Positions 40,543-52,292 are shown, counted from the stretch's first letter. The stretch is 64,000 bases of DNA from Botryococcus braunii (GCA_002005505.1 MVGU01001296.1:91687-155686), one strand, 5' to 3'. Notes: generated by a model from the sequence alone, not told the origin. Program-made: numbers and translations.

Positions 40543-43500
40543 TCATTTCATTCCTGCCATCTCCCTGAACTTAACAAATGAGGCTTTTGGTAGAATTTTG
40601 GTGAACATATCAGCAACATTTTCTGATGTGTGGATGTATTGAGGATTAATGTTCCCCTTGACCACTTCACCCCTGACTCTGTGATAGCGGACTCCAATGT
40701 GCTTCGTCCTGGGTGAAATGGGTATGCCTCTAATGTTGGCCAGGGCTCCAGTATTATCTGAGAGTATGACTGCAGCTCCCAGATCCTCTCCAACATCCTG
40801 CACCAACTTGGACAGCCAAAGTGCCTCCTGGACACCAGTGCTCATTGCTATGAATTCAGCCTCAACAGTTGACAGGGCAGCCAGCTTTTGGAGTTTGCTA
40901 CCCCAAGAGATAGCCGTGCCATCAGACAGGAAGATAAAACCAGAGGTGGATCTGTACCCATCCAGATCCCCTGCAAAGTCTGAATCAACGTATCCTATGA
41001 TCCCTCCGTTGCTCCTTTCCCATTTGAGACCTAACTCCTTGGTCCCCGACAGATATTGGAGCAGATGAATCCCAGCCCCCCAGTGAATAGAAGTCGGAGA
41101 GTTTGAGAATCTTGCTAGGAGTGAAGCAGAGTAGGAAATGTCTGGTCTGGTAGTGTTTGACAAGTAAAGAACACCCCCAACCAATTCCCTATATCTGTTG
41201 TTTTGGGGAAGTGGTTTGCCTTCTCCCTTTTTAAGTTTCATTGATCTATCGAGGGGAGTAGATTTGGGCTTGTCCCCTTTTAAATCGAAACTCTCAAGCA
41301 TGTCACTGATCAATTTCTCATTTGAGAGTGTAATTGACAACAAAGCACCATTTGCATCTCTCTCTTGTTTTATTTGCATGCCTAGAAAGTGTTTTGCCTC
41401 CCCTAAGTCCTTTATGCTGAAATGACTTAACAAAAGTGATTTGACTTCTGTTATGACAGACATGCTCTGTGATAGTAATAGTATGTCATCAACATACAGC
41501 AGAAGATAGACTACAGACCCCTCTGACTTGTTCAGGATGAATAGGGATGGATCAGCATCTGAGATAGTAAAACCTGAACTCACAAGGACATGACTGATAG
41601 TGTCATACCAAGCCTTGGGCGCCTGCTTGAGCTCATAGAGGGCCTTGTGCAGCTTGCAAACAGTATTGGGTCCACCTACATGAAAACCCTCTGGTTGCTG
41701 CACATAAATTTTCTCTGCTAATTTCCCATGTAGGAAGGCTGTGCTGACATCCATCTGATGCACATGCATGTCCCTGTTCACAGCCTTCGCCAACAGGTAC
41801 CTTAGTGTGGTATGTTTAGACACAGGGGCATAGACTTCAGTGTAATCTATGCCATATATCTGTTTGAAACCCTTTGCTACCAGTCTTGCTTTAAATCTAT
41901 CCACCTCCCCTGTTTCAGTGAGCTTTATTTTGTAGACCCATTTGACAGGGAGGGCCTTTTTGCGTTGTGCATCTGAAACTTCCACATATGTCAAGGTGCC
42001 AAGAGCAGAGAGAGACTGCATTTCATCTTTCATGGCATCCAACCATTTTTCAGCTTCAGGAGAGTTGATAGCTTGAAAGTAAGTGACAGGTTCAACATAT
42101 ATTGTGTCTTTTTGGGCTTGAACATATCCAAGGAAAGAGGTTTGGGTTTCTGTAGTGTGTGCACCAGACCACCAGGGATGTGTTTCTGCATTTTTCCTAT
42201 TCCTAACGAGATATTTACTGCTGAAACCACCTGCTGGAGGCTTAGGGACCACATCCTGGTCTACTCCAGGTTCTAATTGGGGGTCTGGGACACTCCCCCC
42301 ACTCATTTCATGGATAGTCGCTTGTGGAACACCCTTAAGTGGGCGCGGACTTGCAGCACTTGTGTAACAGGGTTCTGGATCCAAAGCGTCCGTACTTCCC
42401 GCGGCTGCACTTTTACCATGCTTAGTCCCACTAGGATCAAGACCAAAGTGGTCCTGATCCTTTCCCGTTTGCTCTCCAGCACTAACTAGTGTAGTACCCT
42501 GATCTAGCTCTAAGCTAATTTCTGGGATATCTAATGCAGAAGAGACATCAGGCATTTGCTCAGTGTTATCACCATCATCAGAATGACCATCTTCTGAGTC
42601 AGAATCAGAGACACTCACTAGTGATGGGCAAGTGTCATCCTCATCGTCGTCAGCCAATGCTTCAGGCAGATCATGAACAGCATGTTCAGAGAATTTGACA
42701 TATTCTCTGCAGTAAACATCAATCTTTCCATCAACAAGAACTTTGTAGTTCTTGCTAAGGCCATCATAACCTACAAAGATACCCTCAGCACTGACAGGCT
42801 CAAATTTCCCTCCCCTCTTTGACTTAGGAAGAAGGAGAAAACATTTGGAGCCAAAGATTCTGAGATGTGAAACATTGGGAGCCTTTCCATGCATCATTTC
42901 AAATGGGGTTTTGCTCAAGTGCTTAACAGGAGACATATTTCTAACATAATTTGAAGTAAGAAGAGCTTCACCCCAGTTTTCACATGATAAACCTGAGGCA
43001 GCTAGCAAACACCTTGCTTTCTCCTGTAGCGTACGGTTGAGCCTCTCTATTTTCCCATTCTGCTGATGTGCATATGGGGCAGTCTTCTGGTGAACTGCCC
43101 CATGCTCCCTACAGAATTTGAACAACCCATTGAACTCAGTACCATTATCTGTTCTGATAAATTGTACCTTACAGTCTTGCTGGTTTTGCAAAGCTGTGAG
43201 AATGTATGTAGCTTCTTTTGCTGCATCACTCTTAGATTTAATCAGAACAACAAATGAGTACTCTGTGAACTCATCCAAAATGACAAGGGCATACTTGTAT
43301 CCTTCAGGAGTTTCAGGATCTATGGGGCCCATAAGGTCCATGTGAATGACTTCAAGAGGTTTTGAACAAGTATTTTGGGTTGATTTAAATGGTGAGGCTG
43401 TCTGCCTCCCATGCATACAGGCATCGCAAGTACCTTGATCACCAATGCACTTGGATAGGTCACCTGATGGGAGTTTTAAGCCTTCTACCATTTTCTCCCT

Positions 43501-44534
43501 GCTCAACCTTTGCAAGTTTTGAGCAGAGAGATGACCAAAACGCTGATGCCATATGTTTACCAGATCTACATCCACCTTTGTATGGTTGCACTGTGTCTTT
43601 TCATTTGACACTGGTAGGGGAACACTGTTTTGTATAGAAAGGTCTGTGAGCCACTGATAAGGGTATACATGTTCAGCAATGCCCACAAGATCACCATTTG
43701 AATCTGTAAGGTGACAGTGAATGCCATTTATATGAACATCTAACCCATCATGATAGGCCTTCCCTACAGACAATAAACGCTTTTTAGCTGAGGGTACATG
43801 TTTAACATTGTACAGGTAAAGAGAGTTTCCTGTTTCCAGGAAGACCTGCACAGTACCCTCACCAATGATTTCCTCCCTACCACCATTTGCTACTATCAGG
43901 ATATCTGGTTTATCATACTTGACATAATTCATCATATTCTCACAGTCAGGGGAAATATGATCTGTTGAACCAGAATCTATCAGCCAACCAGAAATAGAGG
44001 GTTCAGAGCAAACTGTATATAGCTGTGTGCAGTGGCTCTGCTTTGGTGGAGAAGCAAAGCTAACTCTCTTCCCCTCCAACTTTGGGCAGGTCTCTATGCT
44101 GTGTCCAGCCTGCTTGCAGTACCTGCAAAATGGTAAAGGCCTCCCTATCTGTTGGAAGGCTGTTTTACCACTCTGCCCACCACCACCTTGATTAGCACCT
44201 TTCTCTACAGCATTTGAAGTAGGAGAATTTGGTGCCTTATACTTAAGGTTGTAACCTTGACCAGGAGAGGACTTCTGGTTAAAGGTGTTGGTTTTAGGTG
44301 GTGGGGTTTGGAGTTTCTTATTCACTATCTGCATATGTGCCAGCTCTAAAGAGTGTTGTAGCAGATTCACATCAGGATTGGACACTATAATAGATTGTTG
44401 AACCTGCTTATGTATATTATACTCCTCAGGGAGTCCATTTAAAAGCATAGTGCAGAGTGAGAGGTCACTGAACTCATGTCCTAAGCTTTTAATTGTGTTG
44501 GCTATTTTTCTACCCCTTAACACATATGAGGAAG
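40543..44534 (-). CDS. pol: Gag C-terminus and Pol, copia B(-)
   Basis: This is the main part of the B Gag-Pol frame, separated from the gag start by a solo LTR; the frame is open up to that insertion. With numbering from base 44523, the zinc knuckle CRYCKQAGHSIETC is near residue 132. The protease has DSGS near 182. The integrase zinc region (IWHQRFGHLS) lies near 330, with catalytic motifs HMDLMGP, IRTDNGTEF and NGKIERLN near 395, 458 and 491. The reverse transcriptase has YVDD near 1009, and RNase H (YVDSDFAGDLD) lies near 1177. Pol has no stop. It belongs to a different copia lineage from C, E and F. As it stands it could not be expressed from its own start. Confidence 0.93.
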
Positions 44535-44539
44535 GTTTC

Positions 44540-45347
44540 TGTTATAGGTAATGACCTAGATTAGGTAATTACTTAGGGAGCATTACTGTTGGACTTATTC
44601 AGAGGTATTCTTCTGACTCATCCTAGGCAAAACAGTCGTGCATGCCAGGCTGCCCTGGACGGCACAACACTGTTGGGCCTTAGGTGCAAACTACTGCATA
44701 CTTCTTCCAGCTAGTCCTAGGAACTTGGCTGTGAAGCGACATAATTCCTTGACAGACCTCAGTCTTCCTCACGTAACTTCACATAGAGGTTTGGACAACT
44801 TTGCATTGACTCACACAGCATCGTGGCACTCAGTGGAACTTGTTTTTGGGACCTCGAATACGTCTTCGAGGTCAGTCAAACTAATTCTTAGGCGGCCACA
44901 TCAGTGTGTTTAATTAGGTACAGAAAATGGGACCTTTAGGTATTTTGTCTAGGACACATCATCCGTATTGGATTACCAATTAGGGACCTTTTGGAATGAG
45001 AAGCTTTCAGGGACACGACTTTTATCGAGTCCCTTGGGCGCCAAACACGGTCAGGTATTTAACTGCTGGAGGCGACAGACTCGTCATTCGTTGGTTGGCC
45101 GAATCCTGTGCCACGGAATGGAAGTCCTGTCTGTTTGCTACAAGTTGAAGCTTGCTATTGCATATTTGATTTGTGTTTGAGACAGTCGCACTTGCTTTTT
45201 GGTTGCCGCAAGGGAAGGCGCTCCTGTCGAACCTGTATCAGTCGCGCGCAAAGGGTGTGTCGAGGTCTGACTGACGAAACCTCTACAGTGCATTGACAAA
45301 TCCTTTTGCGGACTTACAGGTGTTCTCTCTGCCCATAACCTTTCACA
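44540..45347 (+). repeat. Solo LTR of family F inside the gag of B(-)
   Basis: It is 808 bp, starting TGTTATAGG and ending CCCATAACCTTTCACA, flanked by the target duplication GTTTC (44535-44539 and 45348-45352). It is the only uninterrupted full-length F LTR in the window, so it defines the LTR ends. The palindrome here (44852-44875) has one mismatched pair. A solo LTR is what remains after recombination between the two LTRs of an element. Confidence 0.95.
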
Positions 45348-45352
45348 GTTTC

Positions 45353-46587
45353 TCATTTGTATGCATCTTGAAGGTGCGGGACTCTTCCTGGAGGGATATG
45401 ATTTTGCCATTTGCTTTTGTAACAAATAGGGCCATTAAGTAGTCCCACATAGAGTAGGCAGACAAATGATCAGAGATTTGTATTTGATACTCCTCTGAAC
45501 ATGACTGTGTTATAATGCTCTGGGCCTTATAATCATCTAAATAGCCTCTCATGTCATGAAGAATACAGTATTCTACCCCCATCTCTATAAGCATTGCATG
45601 AACATATCTAGACCATATGACCCAGTTATCATCATTTAGTTTCAGGGGCTCTAACTTTGGAGTAAGCCTTTGAGAAGGAGAATTGAACTTCATGAAGGGA
45701 TACCCACTGTAACCATAGGGGTTGGAATTCACCATACCCCAACTGCCAGGTACACCACTAAACCAGGGAGGGCCTGAGGAAGAACCCCCTGGTGGATTTG
45801 GAGGCCAGCCACCACCTCCTGGAGGACCACTATAAGGAGGCCCACCACCTGGTGGAGGTGGAGGAGGTGGGGCAGACACTTGTGCCGCTGACTGTGCAGC
45901 AGTTCCCTGTGTAGCACTCAAACTTTGAACAGTTGGTGCAATGGAGTTTAAAATTGTAGATGTTGGCAAACTGATTGGCATTGTGCCACCAGTTGCCAAG
46001 GGAACATGCACTACTGTAGTACCTGATGCTGTACTTGCCTGATTTATGTTTCCTGAAAGGAGCATAATACCTGTGTGTGGTACACTTGTCATGAATGAGG
46101 AAACATTGACTGGTGCACCTGCCAGTGGTGCACTAGGTACAGGTAAGTGTGTAGGCCTCACTGGCATCCTGACTGCAGTCCTAGGTATCCCAAACAAAGG
46201 GCTTAAGACAGGTCTAGAGGCAGGCAAATTTGTTTGAAAGCCTAGCACTCTAGAAGACATAGGGGCAGGAGATGCAGCAGCTTGCTGAGCAGGTACAAAG
46301 GTACCAAGGTTGTCTCGTCTTGAGAAAGCAGGGTTTAGAGGTATGTTTTGAGTCTGTGGATCATATCCCCATGCTTCCCATTCTGAGTCTCCATGTGGTC
46401 TTTGTAGACCCTCATCAGTTTGCTGCTGCATTCCATTGAGGACCCCTGTAACATGTGACACAGAATCATCAGTGACTGCTTCTGCATCATAGGTAGGATT
46501 CCTAAAGACATTCCTGCCCATTGGGCTGGCAGGTTCTATCTCAATACTGACATTGAATCCTTCATCTTGTGATTCTGTCTGTGACAT
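45353..46587 (-). CDS. gag: Gag N-terminal part, copia B(-), cut by solo LTR
   Basis: The first in-frame ATG after the leader is at 46587 (MSQTESQD). About 300 residues of Ser/Thr/Pro-rich sequence, with a run of seven prolines and Gly-Pro repeats near 240-280, precede the conserved copia Gag domain (LKLNDDNWVIWSRYVHAML, AYSMWDYLM). The frame runs into the solo LTR at 45352 and would continue in the 40543-44534 ORF if that LTR were absent. The long N-terminal extension is unusual, because copia Gag domains normally start close to the N-terminus. Its role is unknown. Confidence 0.85.
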
Positions 46588-46922
46588 TATTCCAGAAGCC
46601 TTGACGGGCAACTGGCAAAGAAAGATCAAAAGGAAAACAAACTTGCTTGCACTTTAAACAGATATTCCACAACCACCAGATCCCAACAGCCAATACATCC
46701 AATTGTCTCTCACTACTGGATCAACACAAGTGCCTTTCCAGCGAGACAATCCAGCAACCCGAAGTTCCAAGCGATCGTTCAACCCAAGACACTACAAACA
46801 ACTACGTTGAAAGCAGAGAAATGGGCGAGAATTTCTGGAGACTTGCTGAAGCTTGCAAATAGTTGTATGCGTATTATTCTCCTCGCTGCTGGCGGGAGCA
46901 GTGACCAGTATCGACACCAAAC
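46588..46922 (-). other. Leader of copia B(-)
   Basis: This is untranslated sequence between the primer-binding site and the gag ATG. The end next to the primer-binding site can fold back on it (GACACC pairing with GGTGTC, then TATC with GATA). Confidence 0.5.
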
Positions 46923-46938
46923 GGTGTCGCCGATACCA
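46923..46938 (-). other. Primer-binding site of copia B(-)
   Basis: On the minus strand TGGTATCGGCGACACC follows the LTR. Its first seven bases equal those of the usual plant copia site for the 3' end of initiator tRNA-Met (TGGTATCAGAGC), so priming is by a tRNA 3' end, unlike C, E and F. Confidence 0.65.
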
Positions 46939-47715
46939 TATTCGATTATTTGATGTCAATTTGATCAAAAACAGTTTCAGGATTCCTGCATAGCAAGCGA
47001 AAGCTGAGTTAATGCAGGCAAAGGACGGTGCCAAACGGAAATACAGAGGTCCGACTTGAGGCACCGGAGACAGCAATCGAATGTCTATTACATATATCAA
47101 ACTATACAATAAAGCTCGAAACAACTAAACACACCTGCATAGCAAGCGAAAGCTGAGTTAATGCAGGCAAAGGACGGTGCCAAACGGAAATACAGAGGTC
47201 CGACTTGAGGCACCGGAGACAGCAATCGAATGTCTGAGGATACGACTCTGTCTCTACCCCTTTATCAACCTAGAATCGTTGTTCCGTGCAAAACAGATTC
47301 CTATTGACACAATACTACTTGCCAGAATGCTATATGCCGCGTCGATCGGCCCAGTCGATCAGCTCCGTCGACACTTATGGACAGAAATACTTCTACGCCT
47401 TGTCGATCGGCCTCGTCGACTCATTCGTAAAATAACCGATCGTACTTAAGAACAAGTACACTTTGCAGCCAATTGTTTATTGTACGTGTCCGATCGACTC
47501 GTACTTCGAAATCGACCGAATCAACAAGAGTCCGAAACATCCGTTGTCGTCCTAAAATATACGTATCTCTAAGAACCTCCGGATTTTACGGAAAGACCCA
47601 ATTTTTGCAAAGTAAGATAACTGTTCATTATTGTAGGGCCATAAACTAAGGTTCATACGAACATGCAACTTATGCTAAGACATTATATGTCCAATAAAAG
47701 ATGTCTTTGCCAACA
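46939..47715 (-). repeat. 5' LTR of copia B(-)
   Basis: It is 777 bp, the same length as the 3' LTR, with a few visible base differences. The duplicated 102-bp block is at 46985-47086 and 47134-47235. Confidence 0.92.
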
Positions 47716-48064
47716 AGAATTAGTTTGACTGACCTCGAATACGTATTCGAGGTCCCAAAAACAAATTCCACTGAGTGCCACGATGCTGTGTGAGTCAATG
47801 CAAAGTTGTCCTAACCTCTTCGTGAAGTTACGTGAGGAAGACTGAAGTCTGTCAAGGAATTATGTCGCTTCACAGCCAAGTTCCTAGGACTAGCTGGGAG
47901 ACTTATGCAGTAGTTTAGACCTAAGGCACAACAGTGTCGTGCCGTCCAGGGCAGCCTGGCATGCACGACTGTTTTGCCTAGGATGAGTCAGAAGAATACC
48001 TCTGAATAAGTCCAACAGTAATGCTCCCTAAGTAATTACCTGATCTAGGTCATTACCTACAACA
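47716..48064 (-). repeat. 3' LTR of copia F2, truncated
   Basis: On the minus strand it begins TGTTGTAGG after the tract CCAAGGGGAAG (48065-48075) and breaks off after about 349 bases, where B(-) begins. It holds a perfect copy of the 24-bp palindrome (47731-47754), 15 bases from the break. Confidence 0.9.
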
Positions 48065-48103
48065 CTTCCCCTTGGACGTTTCAGAGATCCAGCTATTGTA
48101 CTA
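48065..48103 (-). other. Polypurine tract and end of 3' UTR of copia F2
   Basis: This part of the F2 3' UTR was separated from the rest (54053-54200) by chromovirus G. It ends in the target sequence TACTA (48099-48103). Confidence 0.85.
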
Positions 48104-48266
48104 TGTAAAGTTATCCGAATTGTTTGCACCGATGAAAGTGCCAGTGTGGCCCGAGCGCCACACCGTATGTGCTAGCGCGAAGCCTAAAGAGGCTACGCCT
48201 GGCCTAATGTACCGCTTGGCATCCGACGGGGCTAACCCTGGCGGAGTCTGCCTGCCGCGCGCTACA
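48104..48266 (-). repeat. 3' LTR of chromovirus G
   Basis: On the minus strand it starts TGTAGCGCGCGG and ends AACTTTACA. At 163 bp it is very short for an LTR. The purine tract AGGAGGGGGAGAA lies next to it at about 48267-48281. Confidence 0.95.
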
Positions 48267-48695
48267 TTCTCCCCCTCCTAGGTGACCGAGCTCCCGGGAG
48301 GCCTGCCAAAGCAAGCCGCAGTCACAGGCAGAGGTGTATAGAAGGTCACTGCCACACTTCTATACATCACACTTTGAGCCGGCGAGTCTCCTCCAGACAC
48401 CAGACCGCAGCCTGGGTGTACACTTGCCTGAGGTATCTCTATGGTACGCCTAGACCAGAATCCCGCAGTGACGGGGCCCAAAGGGCAGTCGTCGGCGTGA
48501 ACAAATGTACACTCCACGTGTACAGGTTCCCATGAAGAAGCAGTGAAGTTGCTAGCTTCAGGGCGGATAGTAGGGGCCGGGGCTGGACGACACTTAGCCA
48601 CCAAGTCAGGGGACGTTCTGTGATCACGCGAACGTATGGGTAAACCACGACCCCCCGGTGACGCAGCTTGACAGGCTCGTGCTGCTGTGTTTCCC
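48267..48695 (-). other. 3' UTR and polypurine tract of chromovirus G
   Basis: About 430 bases follow the pol stop. A frame of 144 codons is open on the minus strand (48278-48712), but it has only a GTG start and no recognisable domain, so I do not call it a gene. Confidence 0.6.
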
Positions 48696-51600
48696 CTAGT
48701 CAACCTGCCCACGACGGCGTGCCCCGCCTCGTGGTGCCCGTGCGTTGACTGTGTCCCAGTATCCCTTTACAACATTGGGAGCATTTGTCAAATTCCGTTC
48801 CTCTTCCCAGGTGTCATGCTCTGACGAGTAACCCTTCCAGCGGACAAGGTACTCATACTTGGGACGGCCACGTGAATTGACACGACGGTGGTCCATTAAG
48901 GCTTCCACCTCGTACTCATCTTCCCCCTCCAGCACCTCGGCAGGTGGTGGGGGTTGCATCGAACCATCCCGCCGGTACCGTTCCAGGTTGGAGACATGAA
49001 AGACATCATGAATCCTCCATCGTGCCGGGAGGTCAAGCTCATAAGCTTGGGTACCCACACGTTTCACGACTTGGAACGGCCCTACCCAACGCGGGAGGAG
49101 CTTGGGCGTGCCCACCTTGAAACGGAGGTTCTTTGAGGAGAGGAGGACCCAGTCCCCCACACCAAATTGAACGTCCCTTCGTTTGGTGTTGGCATACTGC
49201 GCTTGTCTCGCAGTGGCCACCCGATGGGTCATCCTGGCCTCATTGATGAGGCGTTGCATGCCCTGAACAAAGTCAGACGCACCAGGTACCCGTCTATTGG
49301 GGAGAATCGCGACTGGCAGGTGGGGGTGAAACCCGTAGTTCAGCAAAAACGGCGAGGACCCCGTGGACTCGTGATCGCAATTATTGATCGCGAATTCTGC
49401 ACAGACCAACTTCTCATCCCAATCATCCTGGGACTTGGCCACATACATGCGTAGCATGTCCTCGAGCACTCGATTCACTCTCTCAGTCTGCCCATCCGTC
49501 TGCGGATGGTAGGCTGTTGACATGGCTTGTCGAGTCCCAATGGATTGACACAAAGCTCTAGCAAAGTGGCTGGTGAAGAGCTTATCTCTATCGGACACCA
49601 CCACTTGGGGAACACCATGCAACTTCCACACATTGTCAACGTACAGCTTAGCCGTCTGCTCAGCCGTAGCCTTGGTGGTTGTGGGCATAAGATGCACCAT
49701 CTTGGTCAGCTTATCCACTACGACGAAAATGGCATCATGACCCTTGCCTGTCCTAGGCAATTGGGTAATGAAATCCATAGTCACCGTGTGCCAAGGATTC
49801 AGCGGCAACTGTAAAGGTTGCAGCAACCCCGCAGGCAAAGTGTTCCGAGCCTTGTTCTTCTGACACAAGTGGCACGTTAGCACGTAACGTTCGATGTCAG
49901 CAAGCATGGTAGGCCACCAATAATGGCGCCTTACCAGGGCCAAGGTTTTCTTCACTCCTTGATGGCCAGCATACGGGCTATCATGCAGTTCCTTGAGGAT
50001 GTGAGCTCGCAGCCCGAAAGCATCCGGAACCACGGCCTTCCCCTCCCTCAGAAGGAAGCCGTCAAAGTCTAGCAGACCTTCAACATTCTGCTTATCTTGG
50101 AACCATGGGTCTTGAGTATAACCCTGGACAAATTTGTCCTTCCAAGACAGAGCAACCCCGGCCGCAGCACTCCCCTCCCCCGCAGAGCGGATAGTGCCAA
50201 CCAAGGCACAAAGAGAGAGCGTTGGCAGACAACGGTGCGCCGGGTGCGAACACCCACCAATCACCACGCCATTGATGATTGGACAAGGAGCCTCATAGTC
50301 GGACGGATGCCGACTCAGAGCGTCAGCCACCACATTGGACGTTCCGGGGGCATAGTCCATGCGAAAATTGAACCTTGAAAGGAACTCTGCCCACCTGGTT
50401 TGCCGTCTACTTAAAGTAGGCAAAGTGTCCAAATAAGTGATAGCCTTGTGGTCCGTGACTACACGAAACTCAGGGGCCCCCTCTAGGTAGCACCTCCAGA
50501 CTGTCAATGCATGCACCACAGCTAGAAGTTCTTGCTCCCCAGTAGGATAGTTAACCTCAGCGGGAGTCAAGCGACGACTCTCGTAGGCAACTGGGCGACC
50601 CTCCTGGTACAACACGGCCCCCAACCCTGCCAAAGACGCATCGCAATGGACCTCAAACGGCTTTGAGAAGTCAGGATACGCTAAGCAAGGTGCATGTGTC
50701 AAGGCATGTTTAATCTCGGTAAACGCCCGAACACACCCAGCACTCCATACCCAGGTCACACCTTGGCGTAGGAGTCTGTACAGTGGCGATGCAAGTGCTG
50801 CAAAATTGCGAACAAACTTGCGAAAGTAAGTTGCCAGCCCCAGGAAAGACCGCAACTCGCCAACATTCTTCGGTGTGCTCCAATTAGCAACTGAAGCCAC
50901 CTTACGTGGGTCCACTTTAATCCCATCGGCTGAGACTAAATGGCCCAAGTACTCCAGCTCATCCTTGGCGAAAGAGCACTTCTTTAGGTTAGCATACAAC
51001 TTATGCTGCCGCAACAGTTCAAGGACTTTGCGGAGATGCTCCCTATGCTCTTCAATGGACTTGCTGTAGATGAGGATGTCATCAAGGTACACGAGCACAA
51101 ACTTGTGCAGGTAAGGAGCAAAGATAGCATTCATGGCAGTTTGAAACGTGGCCGGGGCATTAGTCAGCCCAAATGGCAAAACCCGCCACTCGAACAACCC
51201 CGCGGGTGTTCTGAAAGCTGTCTTTGGCATATCCTCATCTGTGATCCGGATCTGGTGATAGCCAGACGTGAGGTCAAGACTAGAGAACACTGTAGAACCC
51301 TGCAGTTGATCAAGAGTATCATCGATACGAGGCATCGGATACCTGTTCTTGACCGTCTGTCGATTCAAAGCTCGGTAATCAATGACCATCCGGAGGCTTC
51401 CATCCTTCTTTTGCACAAAAAGAATGGGCGCACCATAGGGTGATGTAGACGGCTGGATATACCCTTTGTCCAACAATAGCTTTGTCTGGCGTAACGCCTC
51501 ATCATACTCTAAGCGTGAAAGCCGGTACAACGGACGAGACGGTGGACGAGCATGTGGATCGCTCAAGGGTATAGTGTGTCTAACCCCTTGCCTCTCAGGC

Positions 51601-52292
51601 GGAAGGTGCGGGACATCTTCAGGGAAAACATCTTGGAATTCACTGAGTATGTCAACAACAGGAGAGTTAGGAGAAGGAATGGAGACATTCGGATCGGTAG
51701 ACAGATCGGTTACAATTGCCAGAAAGGACTGACAGCCTTTTCTGCTTAACCTTCTAGCCTGCACCGCAGACAAAACCAATCTAGGCACATCCTCCACTTC
51801 TGAACCCTTCAAAGGCCTCTCCTCCTTAGGCGGGCAACGCAAAACGAACGGCTTGTTCTTTCTTGTATACCCCCTAACGGTGTCCTCTTCAAACATGAGA
51901 TTTGCACGGAATGTCTTTAACCAGGGAGTCCCCAACAGCACATTCCAATCCATGGCAAAGTCTAGCACAAGACACGACACCTTAGCAAACTGTACCCCCT
52001 GGATGACAATGTCTAAGACAGCACATCCGATATGGTTTACAGTTCTCCCGTCAGCCAACTTAATGCTTAAAGAATCCCCCTTCGGCGGCACAATCTCCAA
52101 GTGAAGGGCTTTAGCAAAGTCTGCACTGACCACATTGCAAGAAGCTCCAGAGTCCAGCATTGCCGTGGCCTTGCTCCCCTGCACCTCGGCAGGAAACACC
52201 ATCACAAGCTGTGACACGGCTTCTTGACAAGCAAATGCATGAATAGACGTCAAACATGCAGGGCCTACATCGCCAAGCGAAGGCCCACACCT
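48696..52292 (-). CDS. pol: Pol polyprotein (PR-RT-RNase H-IN-chromodomain), chromovirus G
   Basis: This is read in the same frame as Gag after a single TGA (52293-52295), with no in-frame ATG close behind it, so it is probably made by stop-codon readthrough. Numbering residues from base 52253: protease DSGA at 34-37, reverse transcriptase YLDD near 387, RNase H Asp (CDASLAG) near 537. The integrase zinc region (GHQGVKK to CHLCQKNK) spans about 760-800, with catalytic Asp, Asp and Glu near 828, 888 and 923 (MDFITQLP, VSDRDKLF, QTERVN). A chromodomain at about 1114-1170 has YLVRWKGY and DTWEEERNL. No stops occur within it. It belongs to a different chromovirus lineage from A. Confidence 0.94.
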   Translation of the reverse strand, partial: RCGPSLGDVGPACLTSIHAFACQEAVSQLVMVFPAEVQGSKATAMLDSGASCNVVSADFAKALHLEIVPPKGDSLSIKLADGRTVNHIGCAVLDIVIQGVQFAKVSCLVLDFAMDWNVLLGTPWLKTFRANLMFEEDTVRGYTRKNKPFVLRCPPKEERPLKGSEVEDVPRLVLSAVQARRLSRKGCQSFLAIVTDLSTDPNVSIPSPNSPVVDILSEFQDVFPEDVPHLPPERQGVRHTIPLSDPHARPPSRPLYRLSRLEYDEALRQTKLLLDKGYIQPSTSPYGAPILFVQKKDGSLRMVIDYRALNRQTVKNRYPMPRIDDTLDQLQGSTVFSSLDLTSGYHQIRITDEDMPKTAFRTPAGLFEWRVLPFGLTNAPATFQTAMNAIFAPYLHKFVLVYLDDILIYSKSIEEHREHLRKVLELLRQHKLYANLKKCSFAKDELEYLGHLVSADGIKVDPRKVASVANWSTPKNVGELRSFLGLATYFRKFVRNFAALASPLYRLLRQGVTWVWSAGCVRAFTEIKHALTHAPCLAYPDFSKPFEVHCDASLAGLGAVLYQEGRPVAYESRRLTPAEVNYPTGEQELLAVVHALTVWRCYLEGAPEFRVVTDHKAITYLDTLPTLSRRQTRWAEFLSRFNFRMDYAPGTSNVVADALSRHPSDYEAPCPIINGVVIGGCSHPAHRCLPTLSLCALVGTIRSAGEGSAAAGVALSWKDKFVQGYTQDPWFQDKQNVEGLLDFDGFLLREGKAVVPDAFGLRAHILKELHDSPYAGHQGVKKTLALVRRHYWWPTMLADIERYVLTCHLCQKNKARNTLPAGLLQPLQLPLNPWHTVTMDFITQLPRTGKGHDAIFVVVDKLTKMVHLMPTTTKATAEQTAKLYVDNVWKLHGVPQVVVSDRDKLFTSHFARALCQSIGTRQAMSTAYHPQTDGQTERVNRVLEDMLRMYVAKSQDDWDEKLVCAEFAINNCDHESTGSSPFLLNYGFHPHLPVAILPNRRVPGASDFVQGMQRLINEARMTHRVATARQAQYANTKRRDVQFGVGDWVLLSSKNLRFKVGTPKLLPRWVGPFQVVKRVGTQAYELDLPARWRIHDVFHVSNLERYRRDGSMQPPPPAEVLEGEDEYEVEALMDHRRVNSRGRPKYEYLVRWKGYSSEHDTWEEERNLTNAPNVVKGYWDTVNARAPRGGARRRGQVD

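Larger units (their letters stand above)
39485..47715 (-). mobile_element. Full-length Ty1/copia element B(-), gag split by a solo LTR
   Basis: Two 777-bp LTRs (46939-47715 and 39485-40261), a primer-binding site, gag, pol and a polypurine tract are all present on the minus strand. The gag coding region is interrupted by an 808-bp solo LTR of family F. The flanks do not match as a target duplication (CTTGC on one side, AGAAT on the other). The right flank is an F LTR in the opposite orientation to the left flank, so the surrounding DNA has been rearranged since insertion. Confidence 0.93.

Noticed and set aside
48278..48712. Open frame of 144 codons on the minus strand between G pol and its 3' LTR
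   Set aside because: It has only a GTG start, overlaps the pol end and shows no recognisable domain. I treat it as 3' UTR.
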